From contig NC_054749.1 of the NCBI RefSeq assembly GCF_018143015.1, positions 30,971,411-31,035,410 of the forward strand: a stretch of DNA of 64,000 nucleotides. Reading direction: 5' to 3'. Source of the stretch: Lytechinus variegatus. Taxonomy: Eukaryota; Echinodermata; Echinoidea; Temnopleuroida; Toxopneustidae. The notes under the pieces are model-generated. The model did not search any database. It had not been told where the DNA came from and worked only from the letters and a program-made list of their open reading frames with translations. A program made the position numbers and the translations under genes. Shown here one piece after another: positions 1-14,400 of the stretch (the stretch's first letter is position 1; every line of letters starts with the position of its first letter).

Positions 1-134
1 AGCTACCTTCAAAATTCAAATAAATTCCTTCCAATTGCTAGCTTTCTCAGCATTGTACACATGACAATCAGAGATTGCTATTTTTTTGTTTCTTATTCCT
101 GCAATGAGATAACACATCAAGCTGCATGACTGAC

Positions 135-3100
135 CTTCGGGTTACCAATGATGGCAATTCCAACGCAGAGCTTGCGCTTCTGACCTCCACTGAGATCCTT
201 AGCAAAGGTCGCTCGCTGGTTCTTGAGGTCAATCTCTTCCAAAGCTTTCTCCACCTGCACAAAGATGTTTAAAGACATTACACAGAGAATATCTACAAGA
301 GTATGACGTGTGAATGTGAGTTGTCCCCTAAACAATGCCCAGCTAAAGGGTTGCATATATATATATTTCTGCTCCTTTTTGGGCTTCATCTTCATGTTTG
401 GTTTAAAGTTTGAATTCACATATGATTTCAGGTCAGAGGATAGTGAGGGAATTGAAAATAAAGCGATTGCCAGCACAGCGATAGAACATTCCAACAAACC
501 TTGTCTGGGATCTGTGACTTTGAAATCCCTGTAAGTCCTGCGTAGAACTTGAGATGTTCTTCAGGGGTTAGGAGATCTATAAGCGTATTCTCCTGGAGGC
601 ACACTCCGGTCATGTTACGGACCTTCTCCATATCAGACTGGTCAAACATGTCCAGTCCATAGGCAACAGCGTGGCCATCCGTGGCCTTGACCATACCGGT
701 CAAGCAGTTCATCAGGGTAGACTTGCCAGCTCCATTATGGCCAAGAAGACAGGTGATCTGACCCTCGTAGATGTCCAATGAAATACCTTAGAGTAAGATA
801 TGGTTATTTCAAGGTCATCCAATGAATATACTTTACATTCATGACATTCGATTAACATTGATTCCATATGGTGGAAGTTTTTTTTTTTTAAACCTAAATC
901 AAAAGACATTGGCGGACTACTGCACACATAACAAATCTATCACACGTCCTCTATGGAAGTCTTCACTAGCAGTAACATATTTCAAGATAACACAAATTTT
1001 TCCCTTTTTTTCAACAAGGTTGTTCTTAATGATGAAAACATTTGTCAGAGGATTGGGTGACAGAGTAAGACATAGGGAACACTGGGGTCCGTGACTGACC
1101 ATTGGATGGATTTTCACAAATTCATTTTACACTGTAATCAAAGTAATCCATTGTAAAAATATGCTCTACAATTGATTGCAAGGTATGTGTGACCAAACAC
1201 AAAGTGGACATACCATTAACTGCTTTGACATCTGGTTTACCACCTTTCCCATGGAATGTCTTCTTCACATTGCGAATCCTTGAAAAATAAAAAAATATAT
1301 ATCATGTGACGATGATAAAATAAAGTTGTGGGAAAGATTGATATAATCATTGATAAATCTTATCATGAGGAACGGTCCTCTGACTGCTCTTCAAGAACCT
1401 TCACATTCAAATATAACGATTGAAAGCAGAACTGTGCGGGCCAACAAAGTGCTTTCAAGATTCATTTATTCCACTAAGAAACAACAACACAAATAAAAGG
1501 TGCCAAAATACTTTTATAGCAACACAAATCCATACACGTAAATTCATTTAAATACATAAATATGTGCATACATGTATTACTACGAAAAAATAAATATCAA
1601 AATACATACATAGTATTGTAAAATAACATGGGAGAAAATTCATCTGATGGGGATAAAAAATCAAGGATAATTAATTATCTTGGTTCTTATCTCACACATG
1701 CAGTGTTCAATGCCTAACCTTTGGGAGAAACTAGATAATTTCTTATAATTTTCAACTTTCCCACATGAAACAATATCCCTAACTACTTCATAATACTGCT
1801 GTAATCATGTAATGTTAGGCTTTAGACATGTAAAAACATTCAGACTGTGTATAACAATTCCTTCTGTGTTTGATAATGCCTACCTTATTCCATTTCTCCC
1901 TCTGAGAGCAGCTGGAACTGGCTCAACCATGACGTCATCGGTGTTGTGCTCACCCTCCCCTTGACCATTGACACTTAGAAGTCCAGTCCGGTCATTAGAA
2001 TCCTTGATTTCCCTGCCACACCAATAGGATGGTTTTAAGAAGAACAGTGGGGACATGCTCTGACCGTACGCTCCTGAAATAATAGATTTTAGAAATAAAA
2101 CATGCAAACAATAAACAGAAGGCATAAGGAAACACATTTTGGTTGAATTGATTATTTAACTGAATGCTAAGAAAGCATCAATGCTTGTAAGCAAGCAACC
2201 AGGGCACCGACTGCTTAAGGTCTACATTGGCCTAGTAGTGAGGATTTCAATGCCTTACCAACGGGCACTAGCGCACTTATTAGGAGTTGAACCCAGGTCA
2301 CCGGAATACGAACCCCCTGCTCTACTGGCTGAGCCATCGCACCTCCTTTGGTGATATGCTACATAGACCAGTTCAGAATGGTAAATTGCAGCCACTTCAT
2401 ACACAATTGTAACTACTGTAACTTTGCCATTATAGCAACTACCATGGTAACAGGGCTCAGCAAACAATCGTAATTAAGATTTCCATGGAAAATACAATAA
2501 TGGCAAATTTAAAAGGGTTTTTATGAATTAGGCCCCTGAGGCCTTAACAAAAAGGTTAGTGGATAATTGCTAACTTGAAAAAAAAAAAAAACAATTCTGA
2601 TTGGTTTCTCATCACTCTACTCAGCAAAATGTGCATGCAATGATGATCTTGATAGGCAATTTCTAGTGATTACTTGATAACTTGAGTGGAGCGTTGTGGC
2701 CAAGTGGATTAGCCTCCGTACTTTGAAATAGAGGGTCGTGGGTTCAAATCCCAGCCATGGCGTAATTTCCTTCAACAAGGAATTCATCCACAGTTTGCTG
2801 CACTCGACCCAGGTGAGGTAGATGGGTACTGGCAGGAAGTGATTCCTCAAAAAGCTGTGTGCACCTGAATAGGTAGCCTAGCTGAGCAGGGCCCGCTTGG
2901 AGAACAGATTTCGGAACCGAAATGGCTACCCTGGGTAAATATACTGTTATTATTATTATTATAACCTTTGTGTTACAAAGCCCAGGCCTACAATTACTTG
3001 GTTTATCTTTCGTCTAAAACCAGTTGGTCTACTAACCAGTAGGTGTAGTGTTTGGTAAAGACCACACAGTAATTACACCAAATTGATAGTAGACCAAATG

Positions 3101-6100
3101 GATTTAGCACAGATGGTGTAGTGTAAAAATGTGGTGTAAAATAAAGTTATTACAACAAATTGATAGTAGACCAAATGGATTTAGCCCAGATGGTGTAGTG
3201 TAAAAAATGTGGTGTAAAATAAACAGTTATTACAACAAATTGATAGTAGACCAAATGGATTTAGCCCATATGGTTTAATGTAAAAATTTGGTGTAAAATA
3301 AACAGTTATTACAACAAATTGATAGTAGACCAAATGGATTTAGCCCAGATGGTGTAGTGTAAAAATGTGGTGTAAAATAAACAGTTATTACAACAAATTG
3401 ATAGTAGACCAAATGGATTTAGCCCAGGTGGTGTAGTGTAAAAATGTGGTGTAAAATAAACAGTTATTACAACAAATTGATAGTAGACCAAATGGATTTA
3501 GCCCAGTTCGTGTAGTGTAAAAATGTGGTGTAAAATAAAGTTATTACAACAAATTGATAGTAGACCAAATGGATTTAGCCCACATGGTGTAGTGTAAAAA
3601 TGTGGTGTAAAATAAACAGTTATTACAACAAATTGATAGAACAAATGGGTTTAGCCCAGTTGGTGTAGTGTAAAAATGTGGTGTAAAATAAAGTTATTAC
3701 AACAAATTGATAGTAAAACAAATGGGTTTAGCACAGATGGTGTAGTGTAAAAATGTGGTGTAAAATAAAGTTATTACAACAAATTGATAGTAGGCCAAAT
3801 GGGTTTAGCCCAGTAGGTGTAGTGTACAGAAATTTGGTGTAGACAAAACAGTAATTACACCAAATCGACAGTAGACCAAATGGGTTTAGCCATCTGATAA
3901 GTAAAGAAACTATATTTAAACCAAGTACTGTAGTTAACCCTAGTCACAAATTCCTATCTTTTTTGCACTTATAATGGGCATTCAAAGAGGAAAGCTGTCT
4001 CATGAATGGTTCTAATTCTCTTTTGAAAAGTGAATACCTCCACTTGAATATCATTGAATGCATGAGTGAACAGAAGACTGTTGAGGGCATTCCAGTCTAT
4101 CCAAGCATCTTTCAGCTAGGAGATAGAGATAAATTCTTCCAGTCACCAACTTTATATAATCAATTAGATTCAGTGTTGGAGTCCAGTTTGCATGAATTGA
4201 GTGTTGCTATTTCAGGCAATCCCCTTAGAGTTCCATGTTAGTGAGTCTTAGATCTTAGTTCAAACCATCTTTATCTACACATGTTTAGATTGTATCAATG
4301 AACTTGCTTAATATATTGTTGTTAATTGCATGATTATAGCCTGATATTCCTGGTTACACCATAGCTTTTATCATACACAATTTTCCTTTTATTTGCATGG
4401 TTGTAGTGTGGGTCCAATTCAACAGGCTCTATGAGGATTATAAGAATTTCATGAAAATGGTTATGGATTGAGGCCATCTACACCTCAACAACACAAAAAT
4501 CAAACACAAATAACAAAATTTTATCAAAGCTAGCCAAAATAAGAAAATAATTCTGCCTACATAAATATATTCTCCTTTCTATTTATGGGGCTCGTTGCAG
4601 AAAGAGTTGCAATCAATCGCAACAATGAAAATCATATGCAACTTGATTCTCAACCAATCAACAGCGTGCATTTGGGACTTGCGATTGATTTTTTGACTTG
4701 CGTTTAAACGCAACTCTTTCTGCAACTGGCCCCTGATATTAAACAATGAACACTGTACAAACTGAATAGATCTATCATAGCTTACCAGGAACAACATTCT
4801 CCAGATAGATGGCCATGATCAGATAGAGGAAGATATCCACAAAGATCATCACAAGAGGAGCATAGGGTGGAAAGTAGCCGTCTCCTAGGTTGCTAAACTG
4901 AAGACCATTGCTGAGTTGCTCAAATGCCACACACTGCAGAAGATATATAGACAATATTCATGATTAGACAAGAAATTGATTAATAGCTTCACTGAGAATG
5001 CAATAGATCAATGATAGAAATAAACTCACAGGCCCGTATTCTGTAGTCAGGCTTAACTTGGTCTAACTCTATGCTAAAATTATGGATAGCCAAAAGTGTC
5101 AAATTTTTTAATAAGTTGTATGTTTTTTAAATTTACTGTGCTCTTTCCTGATTCATCCATGGTGAAGACAATCATCTATCTATACTTCCCAGACAATTAT
5201 GAATGATTTGAGATAAAATATGATATCTCTAATGATAATGATTTATGTACCAATTGGCTTTCCATACTTAAACCACAAGTTTAAACCTGAGTTTAAGTTA
5301 AACCCGACTTCAGAATACAGGCCACATTGTATGATTAATTGATTCATTGATGGATGATGACAGTGATATGTTATAAAGCATTTTAATACAGAAATATATT
5401 ACATAGCACTTAATGTTGTAAGATGATATCTGTCAACACCAGGCTTGTCATCAGATTGTGCAGCATTCCAGTGGTATTCATTCAAAACCTGGGTGGATAG
5501 TGGCAAATTGAAGACTGGTGTCTTACCAAAGGACAATATGTCCAGGTTGGACTTGAATGAATCTGAATCTGAACGTACATGTACACGACCCACTGATTAT
5601 ATTACACAGTAGGACCATTATATGATTATGAGAATCTTGACTTTCACACTCAATGGAGAAGTGGGTGAGAAGAGTAATAGGACTCATAGTAAGGACAAGG
5701 ACAGTCTCAGGGTCTAGGAGCATCAGAGGGATGTACTTACTCTGTCCATTAAGAAAGCTATTGCAGTAGGAGAGAAGAGACACAGGACCCAGAGTAGGGC
5801 CACTGGGACTGTCTCAGGGCCTAGGAGCATTAGAGGGATGTACTTACCCTGTTCATGAAGAAAGCTATTGTAGTAGGAGAGAAGAGACACAAGACTAGAG
5901 GGACTATCTCAGGGCCTAAGGGGGCTAGAGGGATGTACTTACCCTGTCCATGAAGAAAGCTATTGCAGTAGGAGAGAAGAGACACAGTACCCAGAGAAGG
6001 GCCACTGGGACCGTCTCAGGGCCTAGGAGCATTAGAGGGATGTACTTACCCTGTCCATGAAGAAAGCTATTGCACAAAGAGAGAAGAGACACAGGACCGA

Positions 6101-9100
6101 GATTAGGGCCACTGGGACTGTCTCAGGGCCTACGAGCATCAGAGGTTGTACTTACCCTGTCCATGAAGAAAGCTATTGCAGTAGGAGAGAAGAGACACAG
6201 GACCCAAAGAACGGCCACTGGGACTGTCTCAGGGCCTAGGAGTGCCAGAGGGATGTAGGGTATCACAAAGATCATGATGAAGAAGCTTCCGGCACCTCCT
6301 GCAGTGGTGGCCTTATCAAACAGCGGTGAGAACATGAAGGACATCGTCACCACTGTGGGATGGAAAATTGAGTGATATCAATGATATATAAATGAGAGTT
6401 AAAGACCCAGACCAGAGCTATAAGCTTGACAGATATGGGAAATACATAAGCTGCATAGTACAACAATGTAAATTTTATGCATATTCAACAGTTGAGAGCC
6501 GAGTGTTTTGCTTAAGAAAAACCTCAAATTAACTGGTTTCAGTAGGCATTATTGAGCTTCTTTACAGCCTGAAATATATAACACTGTGTCAGGAGGGTAG
6601 TAATTCCATTGGTTTTTGCATAGAAAAGATCAATTTTTTTTCATATTATGAATTAGATTTCTTTTCATTTTACAGAAGAAAATGGTACTGACAATAATTT
6701 AGTGCTCAAATGGATAGAAATCTGAAACTCTTCACTTGTTCTTTATTTTCTTCATTACTTTGTTTGGCTCTTATTGGGCCTAAATTGCTATGTCACGAAA
6801 AGTTGTTGCAAATATGAATAGAGATAGGACAGCTGTGCCAAATTAGTGGGAAATAATATAGAAAACAGTCCAAAGGTGTAGATCTCATAAATTCAAGCTT
6901 GCAGGAAAAGACATTAATGATATCTCTATGTGATAGAAGTGAAGAAAATAGAATGTGAAATATGAAAGCAGAAAAATCACATTTGTTCTGTGTACAAACT
7001 TATGGAATCACAATACAACACAACTTGACATTGCCGTTTTGAGGCAGGTGAAAAGCACAAGAAAGCCTACATGTATTTTCCAAGCCAGATAATTTATGGA
7101 GCTTTTCTTTGGCAAAATACACTACTAATTGACAAAAATGCATAAAGCTTGTATTGTTGTGCTTAATAGTTTATAAGCTATCAGTTGGTATATGGTGTGT
7201 TAATTTCACTTTTGGATCCGGTCTGAATCTTTTTTAAAAAAGTTTTGGGAGCAAAACAAGTATTCAGTATATCTGGGAATGTGTCCCACAAAGAGTGAAA
7301 TGTTAATCTTTCATACAAAGAGCTAAACTGCCTGTGGTATTTCACACGCATCCTCATTGATAACTACACAATAACCTGCACCCACTAAAGCATAATCTGA
7401 TCAATGCAGCGATGCATAATATACTGCACACAACTAGGGAATTGAAGAGCCAATCTTTGTAAAACACACCCTCAAAACTAACTGCTTGAAAGAGCGCAAT
7501 GATATCAGAAATAGTTAGAAAATAAAAGAAATTCATATGAAAAGAAGTGCACTTATATATAGACCAACTTAAAGCTATCAGAAAGGGAAAATTTTCTGAT
7601 TTCAGTGTTGAGTTTTGAGAAGTGTCCCAAATATATTATAAATGCCAGTATTGATCTCAAAGTGAGTTGGTACAGAATCCAATCATATAATAATTCTAGT
7701 GATTATATGGATTCATTAAAAATTGTGCCAATTTTTTTCTGGGACTTCTCTTAAACAATAATAATACATTGTCCCAGAAAGGATAATCTTTGTTGGCGAT
7801 CAATTGTCATTGTCTCTCAGCATAAATTTCATTATTTTTTAATACACATTTGGCATTAAGTAAATATACATACCGGGTGCCTGTTTCATACAGTACTTGC
7901 AACTGTTGTAACTTTTCCATTATGGCAACTACCATGGTAACAAGGCTCAGCAGCCAATCACAATCAAGGTTACCATGGTAGTCGCCATAATAGCAAAGTT
8001 ACAACAGTTGCAAGTCCTTTATGCAACGGGCAACTGATCTAGATCTGTGACAATTTTGAGGCAATTAACCATAATTTTCAAGACCTTATAAAATCATTGC
8101 TTGCTACAACTTCATTATTAGTTGTGTGACTTGTATACCCTTCAAAGTCCTTAGACAAATACTTTAGACAATTGCTCCAATAAATGCAATCCATGGTGTA
8201 AAAGATATAAAACAAAATAACCTTGATCAATACTCTTTTTTACATCACAAAGAACAGGTGTTAGTAAGAGGTATTTCAAACATGGAAATGTATTAGACAA
8301 TACCCAACAATCAACAAGAACAAAAGCTGTGACTGTTATTTGGGAGAGTTCACAATGAATGATGAATCTGTTCTTACCTGAGAGGCCATAAAAGAAGAGC
8401 CCAAGAAAAATCAGGAAGAAATTCCCATCGGGCAATAATGTTATAGCTTTGCTGAAACCTGCGATGAGTATAGCAACAATGAGGACAATGCCGATATAGA
8501 TAATAATCCATGATAACCTACAAAAGGAAGAAACAATTAAAAAGAATTTACTGTAAATATTCTGATAATCTGAAATGCAATTAATCCAATATTCCTGCTC
8601 CTCTCTCTGCACCTCTTATTCATCCTTCTCTTCATCCTACCATTCTTCTTCAACTTCATCCTGCCCCAATTTATCCAATCCTTTTTCCCTGATTCTTCTC
8701 CCTCTCCAATACCTCTCTTACCCCCTCCGCATCTCTTCCTCCTCCACTACCTAATATCCCTTGCCTCTATCTTCCATCTCATCATCCTGTTCTATTCACT
8801 TTTCACATTAGACGTTCTCAGTACTCCCTCCCTTCTCTCCCTCATACTTTACTTCCTCCATTTCATCCTTTCCCACTTTCCCTATTCTTTTTTATTTTTT
8901 TCAGTTCTTCTCCATTTCACTTTCTCCTCCACTTGCTCATCTTGTCTATCTCCATCACCTCCACCTTTCCACTTTTTACAACAGAAGTTCTCAATACTCC
9001 CTAATCCCTTCGTCATTCTCTACTTTCCTCACCTCCCCCTCTTTCTGCCCTCTATCTTCTGCTTCTCATCCACTTCTCTTTCTATTTCACTTTTTAAAAC

Positions 9101-11442
9101 TAGAAGCTTTCAGAACTCACCTCCTACTCTCCCTCCTACATGTATTTCCTCCGCATCGTCCTCTTCCACTGTCTATTATGTAATCCATTTTTCCATTCCA
9201 CTACCCCCCCCCCTCTCCCCTCTCCAATGTACTCACCAGAAAGTTGTATTATTGAGTCCCATAATATTCATCACCTCCTTGATCTTGCGTTCTTTTTCAA
9301 CAACCAGCGTGGTCAGGAGGACTGCCGTGAAAGGCATGTACGCCAGGACGATATAGACTGACACGGTGATACGTAAAGAGTCCACGGAATAGTCATACTG
9401 GCCCTTGGGGAACATGCGAATGTCCACATCAGGCATAGCTAAGCTATCATCCCCTGTCACCAACTGGAACATAGAATAAATCAAAAATAAAAAGGATATT
9501 ATAAACTAAGAAATAAATAATGAAATTAAAATGCAATAACTGTAATTCAGAATGAAATATCTTTATTTACATTATTCATTTAATACTAACATTTTTTTCA
9601 TTTAATTTTATCCAATGAATATTTCAACTAGGAATAGGACCCTTGGTTACAACATTAACTACTCTATTTTTATTATGACCAGAAACCAGGGGCCTGATGC
9701 ATAAAACTTTTGCCATAAAAACTCTAGTAAATAAACAAAAACTCTCACTGCCAAACAAATTCATGCCATTGACATTTAACACATTGGCCAAAAATTGTCT
9801 GAATTTTTCTTTTATACAACAGGCCCAAGCTATTCATTTTTGATAAATCAAACTTTGTACTTCAAGTTATGAATGTCAAATTCTGAATAAAACGAAGATA
9901 ATCAATATTTACTCTCGACCAACCAATTTTGTTTTCATCAAAAATTTCACTAGTATACCAGAAAGATTGGCAGCAAGCATTGGAGTGTTACAGCATTAGC
10001 AAATTCCAAGTAGAAACAAGCTGGACTATATTTACTGATTGATTATTATAGCCATATTGTGGGGGTAACCAAAAGCTCCAAAAAATGAATGCATTTATGA
10101 CTACCCGTACATGTATGTCATGACGTGATCAAAAATCCTTGTAGCGTAATATTATTCATCTGTTGTTTTCAAGAGGGACCTCTCAACTAACATAAATCCC
10201 CCTAGAACAATGGATCGTATTATAGAGGAAATAGGTATTGGTGTCGGGAATATTTATTTAACGTGCATTAAACAGACAGTTTGGCCTGCTAAAAGCAAAT
10301 AATTAATCTTGCGAAAACGATCAGTGCTATTAAAATGACCAAAATACCATGTCACAAGTGTTGAACTTTAATCTCTGCCAAAATAGTATTAAACTAAGAC
10401 TTTTAATGATTATCTTTCTTTTTTTCAATTCTTTCATTTACAAATATGCAGGTATAGACCGAGTGTTAACTGCTATACTTTAAATTAAAGTTCAATTTTG
10501 TGGCATCACTCACTTTCGTAATGTGAATTACAAATTTCCATACATTTCTTCTTCTGTACTACTTCATAAATGAATGAATAGGCCTATCTAATTTTACCAT
10601 GGACCTACTACCCTGCAAGTCCATGATTTTACCAACTTACATGTACCGTGCATATATATATTGAAAAAAGACAATTTTGTATAGGGTATTACATTACATA
10701 AGTATAATTTGTATAAAAGAATTCTTGTTTATTTCATTCTCTGGGCAAGGAGTCTCAAAGTCTGTTTGTAAATTTTATGCATGCACTCAGTGGTTTCTAT
10801 GTGTGACTTGTATGTCCTTCAAAGTCCTTAGACAAATACTTAGCTCCAATAAATGCAATTCATGGTGTGAAAGAAGACACAAAACAAAATAACCTCGATC
10901 AATACTCTTTTTTACATCACAAAGAACAGGTGTAAGTAAGAGGTATTTCAAACATGGAAATGTTATAGATAATACCAAACAATCAACAAGAACAAAAGCT
11001 GTGACAATTATAAAAAGGAGAGTTTACACTGAAGAGCATTTCAAGAACATTAATTTTGAGCTTTTAATGAATTTTTAGTTTTTAATGGCTGAAAAGCTCC
11101 TGTGTCTAACTGCCTATAAAATGGACAAAACATACTTCTAGTGAGATCTAACCATGTCCATGATCTAACAGTCATTTCATGAAATGATCTCCCTGATTTG
11201 ATTTTCATAATTAAAAAATCATCATCATTATCAAAATTATAATTCTCATCATTTTGATATTTTCTGTTGCTGATATCATTATAATCATCCTCCATTCATT
11301 TGTTGAGTACATGATTACAATCATTGGCGGCGGAAGCGAAAAATTTTAGGAGGGGACAACAAAAAATTTTTTGACAAGCCCCCACAAAAAAAAGGTTCTC
11401 AACCATAAAATTTTAGGGAGGACGTAGGCAAATAAACTGACA

Positions 11443-11476
<34 letters not shown>

Positions 11477-14400
11477 TCATCAACAAGAAATTTAGGGGGG
11501 GACCGTCCCCCCCCGCTTCCGCCGCCTATGATTACAATTTAAACATATCCCAGAAGCTTAGATTTAAAATATCCTACTGCACATCATGTATGTTCATGTA
11601 ATAAACACCCCGGGTCGCATTTCATAAGCTGGGTATGCAAAAAGGGTGGCGTATGAACAATTTTCCGCATGGTGCCATGGATAAATTGTTGCTACATCAC
11701 AGCATCTTGACCAAATTTATTGAGTAATATCTCATTTTGAAGCTAGAACTATAGGCTAAATATATTACTATGAATTAAATCAATACAATATCAGGAACAA
11801 AAACTATAGCACATTAAGTTTGAAGTAACAGGGGTGGCGGAGCCGGTGGATGTGGTAAATGATAAAATATTAATTAAACCTAATTAACAACTTACTATAA
11901 TATGACTGTTATCCTCATATTTTTGGGCATTTTAAAGCAGGGAACAACTAAATGTCATAAAAATTTGACAATTTTGAAAATATGCAGCAATGGAATACAT
12001 GTGTATGTCAGCTCGGATCTGCAACCTAATCAATTAGTAAACCGGAGAGATTTGGTTAATTATCTAATTTGTAATCTTAATTTTTAGTACAAATGTTGTG
12101 TATCATTGCAATAAACATTTCTACCCATGATATTGTCATTTTGCCAAGCATATAAATACAATGACAGGTATTTTGGGGGCAAAAATGTGAAATTAAGTAC
12201 TGTTAATTAATTAGTATAATTAATATGCATACAATTATAGATAATTATTTGATTTTTGGTACAGATTTAATTATTGATGTTTAAAGATTATAACTGCAAA
12301 ATACTAGGGTGATCCAATGTTGCATTAACTATTGACACCATTTTATATGCAGCAGGTCCAATTTGAGAAAAACACATTTCAAAATTCACATTTACATTGA
12401 CGTCTATGTAATAATTAGCTGTTAATTAGTCATTTTAAGGAAAAATAAAGGTATTCGAGACTTAAAACTTTTTCATTATTTAGAGAATGGTAATAGCTAT
12501 AACATATCAAAAAATAAAATTTTTGACCATTTTCACCCTGTTCGTGAAATTGGACCACCTTATGACATGCGACCCCCGATGAATCATATTTTGAATCCAC
12601 ACAATGAATTCTCCATAATCATAAATAATTTCTACTTCTCTCATAATATCTAAAACCCTCCATGCCTAATTCCTATGATGTAAAGGTACAATAATACTGG
12701 CCAAATCTACTTTCACTGTATTGTGGCTTCAATGGCAATATCACAATGCAAGGTTTCTTGTTTGTGTTGTCATTGTCTCTCTGTCATATGTTATAAATAT
12801 CATTTCAGTAATAGAAGGTCAAGTGATATAGGTCAACTCAATGACATTCTTGCTCTAGAAATATCCACACTTTTACAAGCTTTGCTTTTTAGTGGATCCC
12901 CTCATTTTCATTTATGTTCTATATTATACTGTTTTTATGTTTGTTTTACGAAGTAAGAATGCCCTTCTGTAAAATTGTACTTGATTTGTATTACTTTATA
13001 TTACTTTGTATTATGTTTTGAATGGAAATGAAATAAAGAATTGAATTGAATTGAATTGAAAAAATATCTAAGTGAGAGCCTTCTTCATGTAGGCCTAATA
13101 AGACATCATGATAATCATAATAATATTGGTATTATGATATATCTGTTTTTGAATACTATTACTATGTAATGAAATGAGAGCCTATAATATATCTTTTTTA
13201 TACCTTGTAACTAAATCAATTTCGGGTTGAAAATATTCATATCTAAATAAGGAGAGTAAAATTCACAGAGCAAGATGCTGATAATTTCATGAAAATCTGA
13301 TAACAAAATTATAAAAGGGAGAGTTCACACTGAAGAGCATTATTTTCAAGAACATTAATTTTGAGCTTTTAATTAATTTTTAGTTTTTAAAGGGATGGTC
13401 CGGCCTGAAAATATTTGTATCTAAATAATTAGTCAAATTTACAGAGCAATATGCTGAAAATTTCATCAAAATCGGATAAAAAATAACAAAGTTATTGAAT
13501 TTAAAGTTCATCAATCTTTTGTAAAAACAGTTGTATACACATCCTGATTAATATTCACTAGAGAGGTTTTTCTTAAATTTTATTACATGAAATCATAATT
13601 GTTTCATATTGTCATTTATCTGTAAATGATATATCCCCCTTATAATTAAATAAGGTGCAGCGATGATACATTTTTTTTTAAGTTCTTGGAGGAAATTTTT
13701 TTGAATTTTCATACAAACACAGTTTAAACAAAAATTTCAAATCACATGGAAGTGCCATAAAAACATTTTAATTTCCCCAAAACAAGTACTGGTACACCAA
13801 TCTACATAAAATTTTCCATCATGTTAGCAAAGAGATATCCTGAAGTGCAAAAATGTCCCACAAGTCCGCAGTTTTTTTCATTTCTATTCATCATTTTTTT
13901 TTGAGAACTTAATAATAGAATACAAAAGAACAAGTGGTGATATAGTATCATTGGTTTGATCAATGAATATTCATGAATACATGCCTCGAACTGTTTCACT
14001 GGAATAATGAAAATCTTTACAATTTTGTTATTCCTTGTCCAATTTGATCAATTTTTCAGTGTTTTGTTTTTCTGATTTTTTTTTATCTGTTCAAATCACA
14101 ATTATTTTCATATTATTTCATATATTGAAGGAGCGAAGCAGCTGTTTATGCTGGATTTCAATATTGCAGTACTATACAAATCTGTGCTACCAATGACCTG
14201 TGATGTCTGTAACAAAATGGTGATACGATATGTCTGTAATTTTTTTTCAATGAATTATGGAAACATTTAGACATAAAACACATTTTAGAGTACCTAGAAA
14301 TTACACTTCAAGTGAGATGGAAATCAAAATGTTTGAAATGGCTAGTATTCAGAAAATCTCTATTTCCTTCCAAAATCCTGTTAAATAATCTAAATCATGG

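Noticed and set aside
3045-3895. CRISPR-like array
   Set aside because: Units touch each other with no variable spacers, and the DNA is animal; it is a minisatellite.
6057-6258. Small plus-strand frames in the half-exon array
   Set aside because: They are antisense shadows of the ABCA exon copies.
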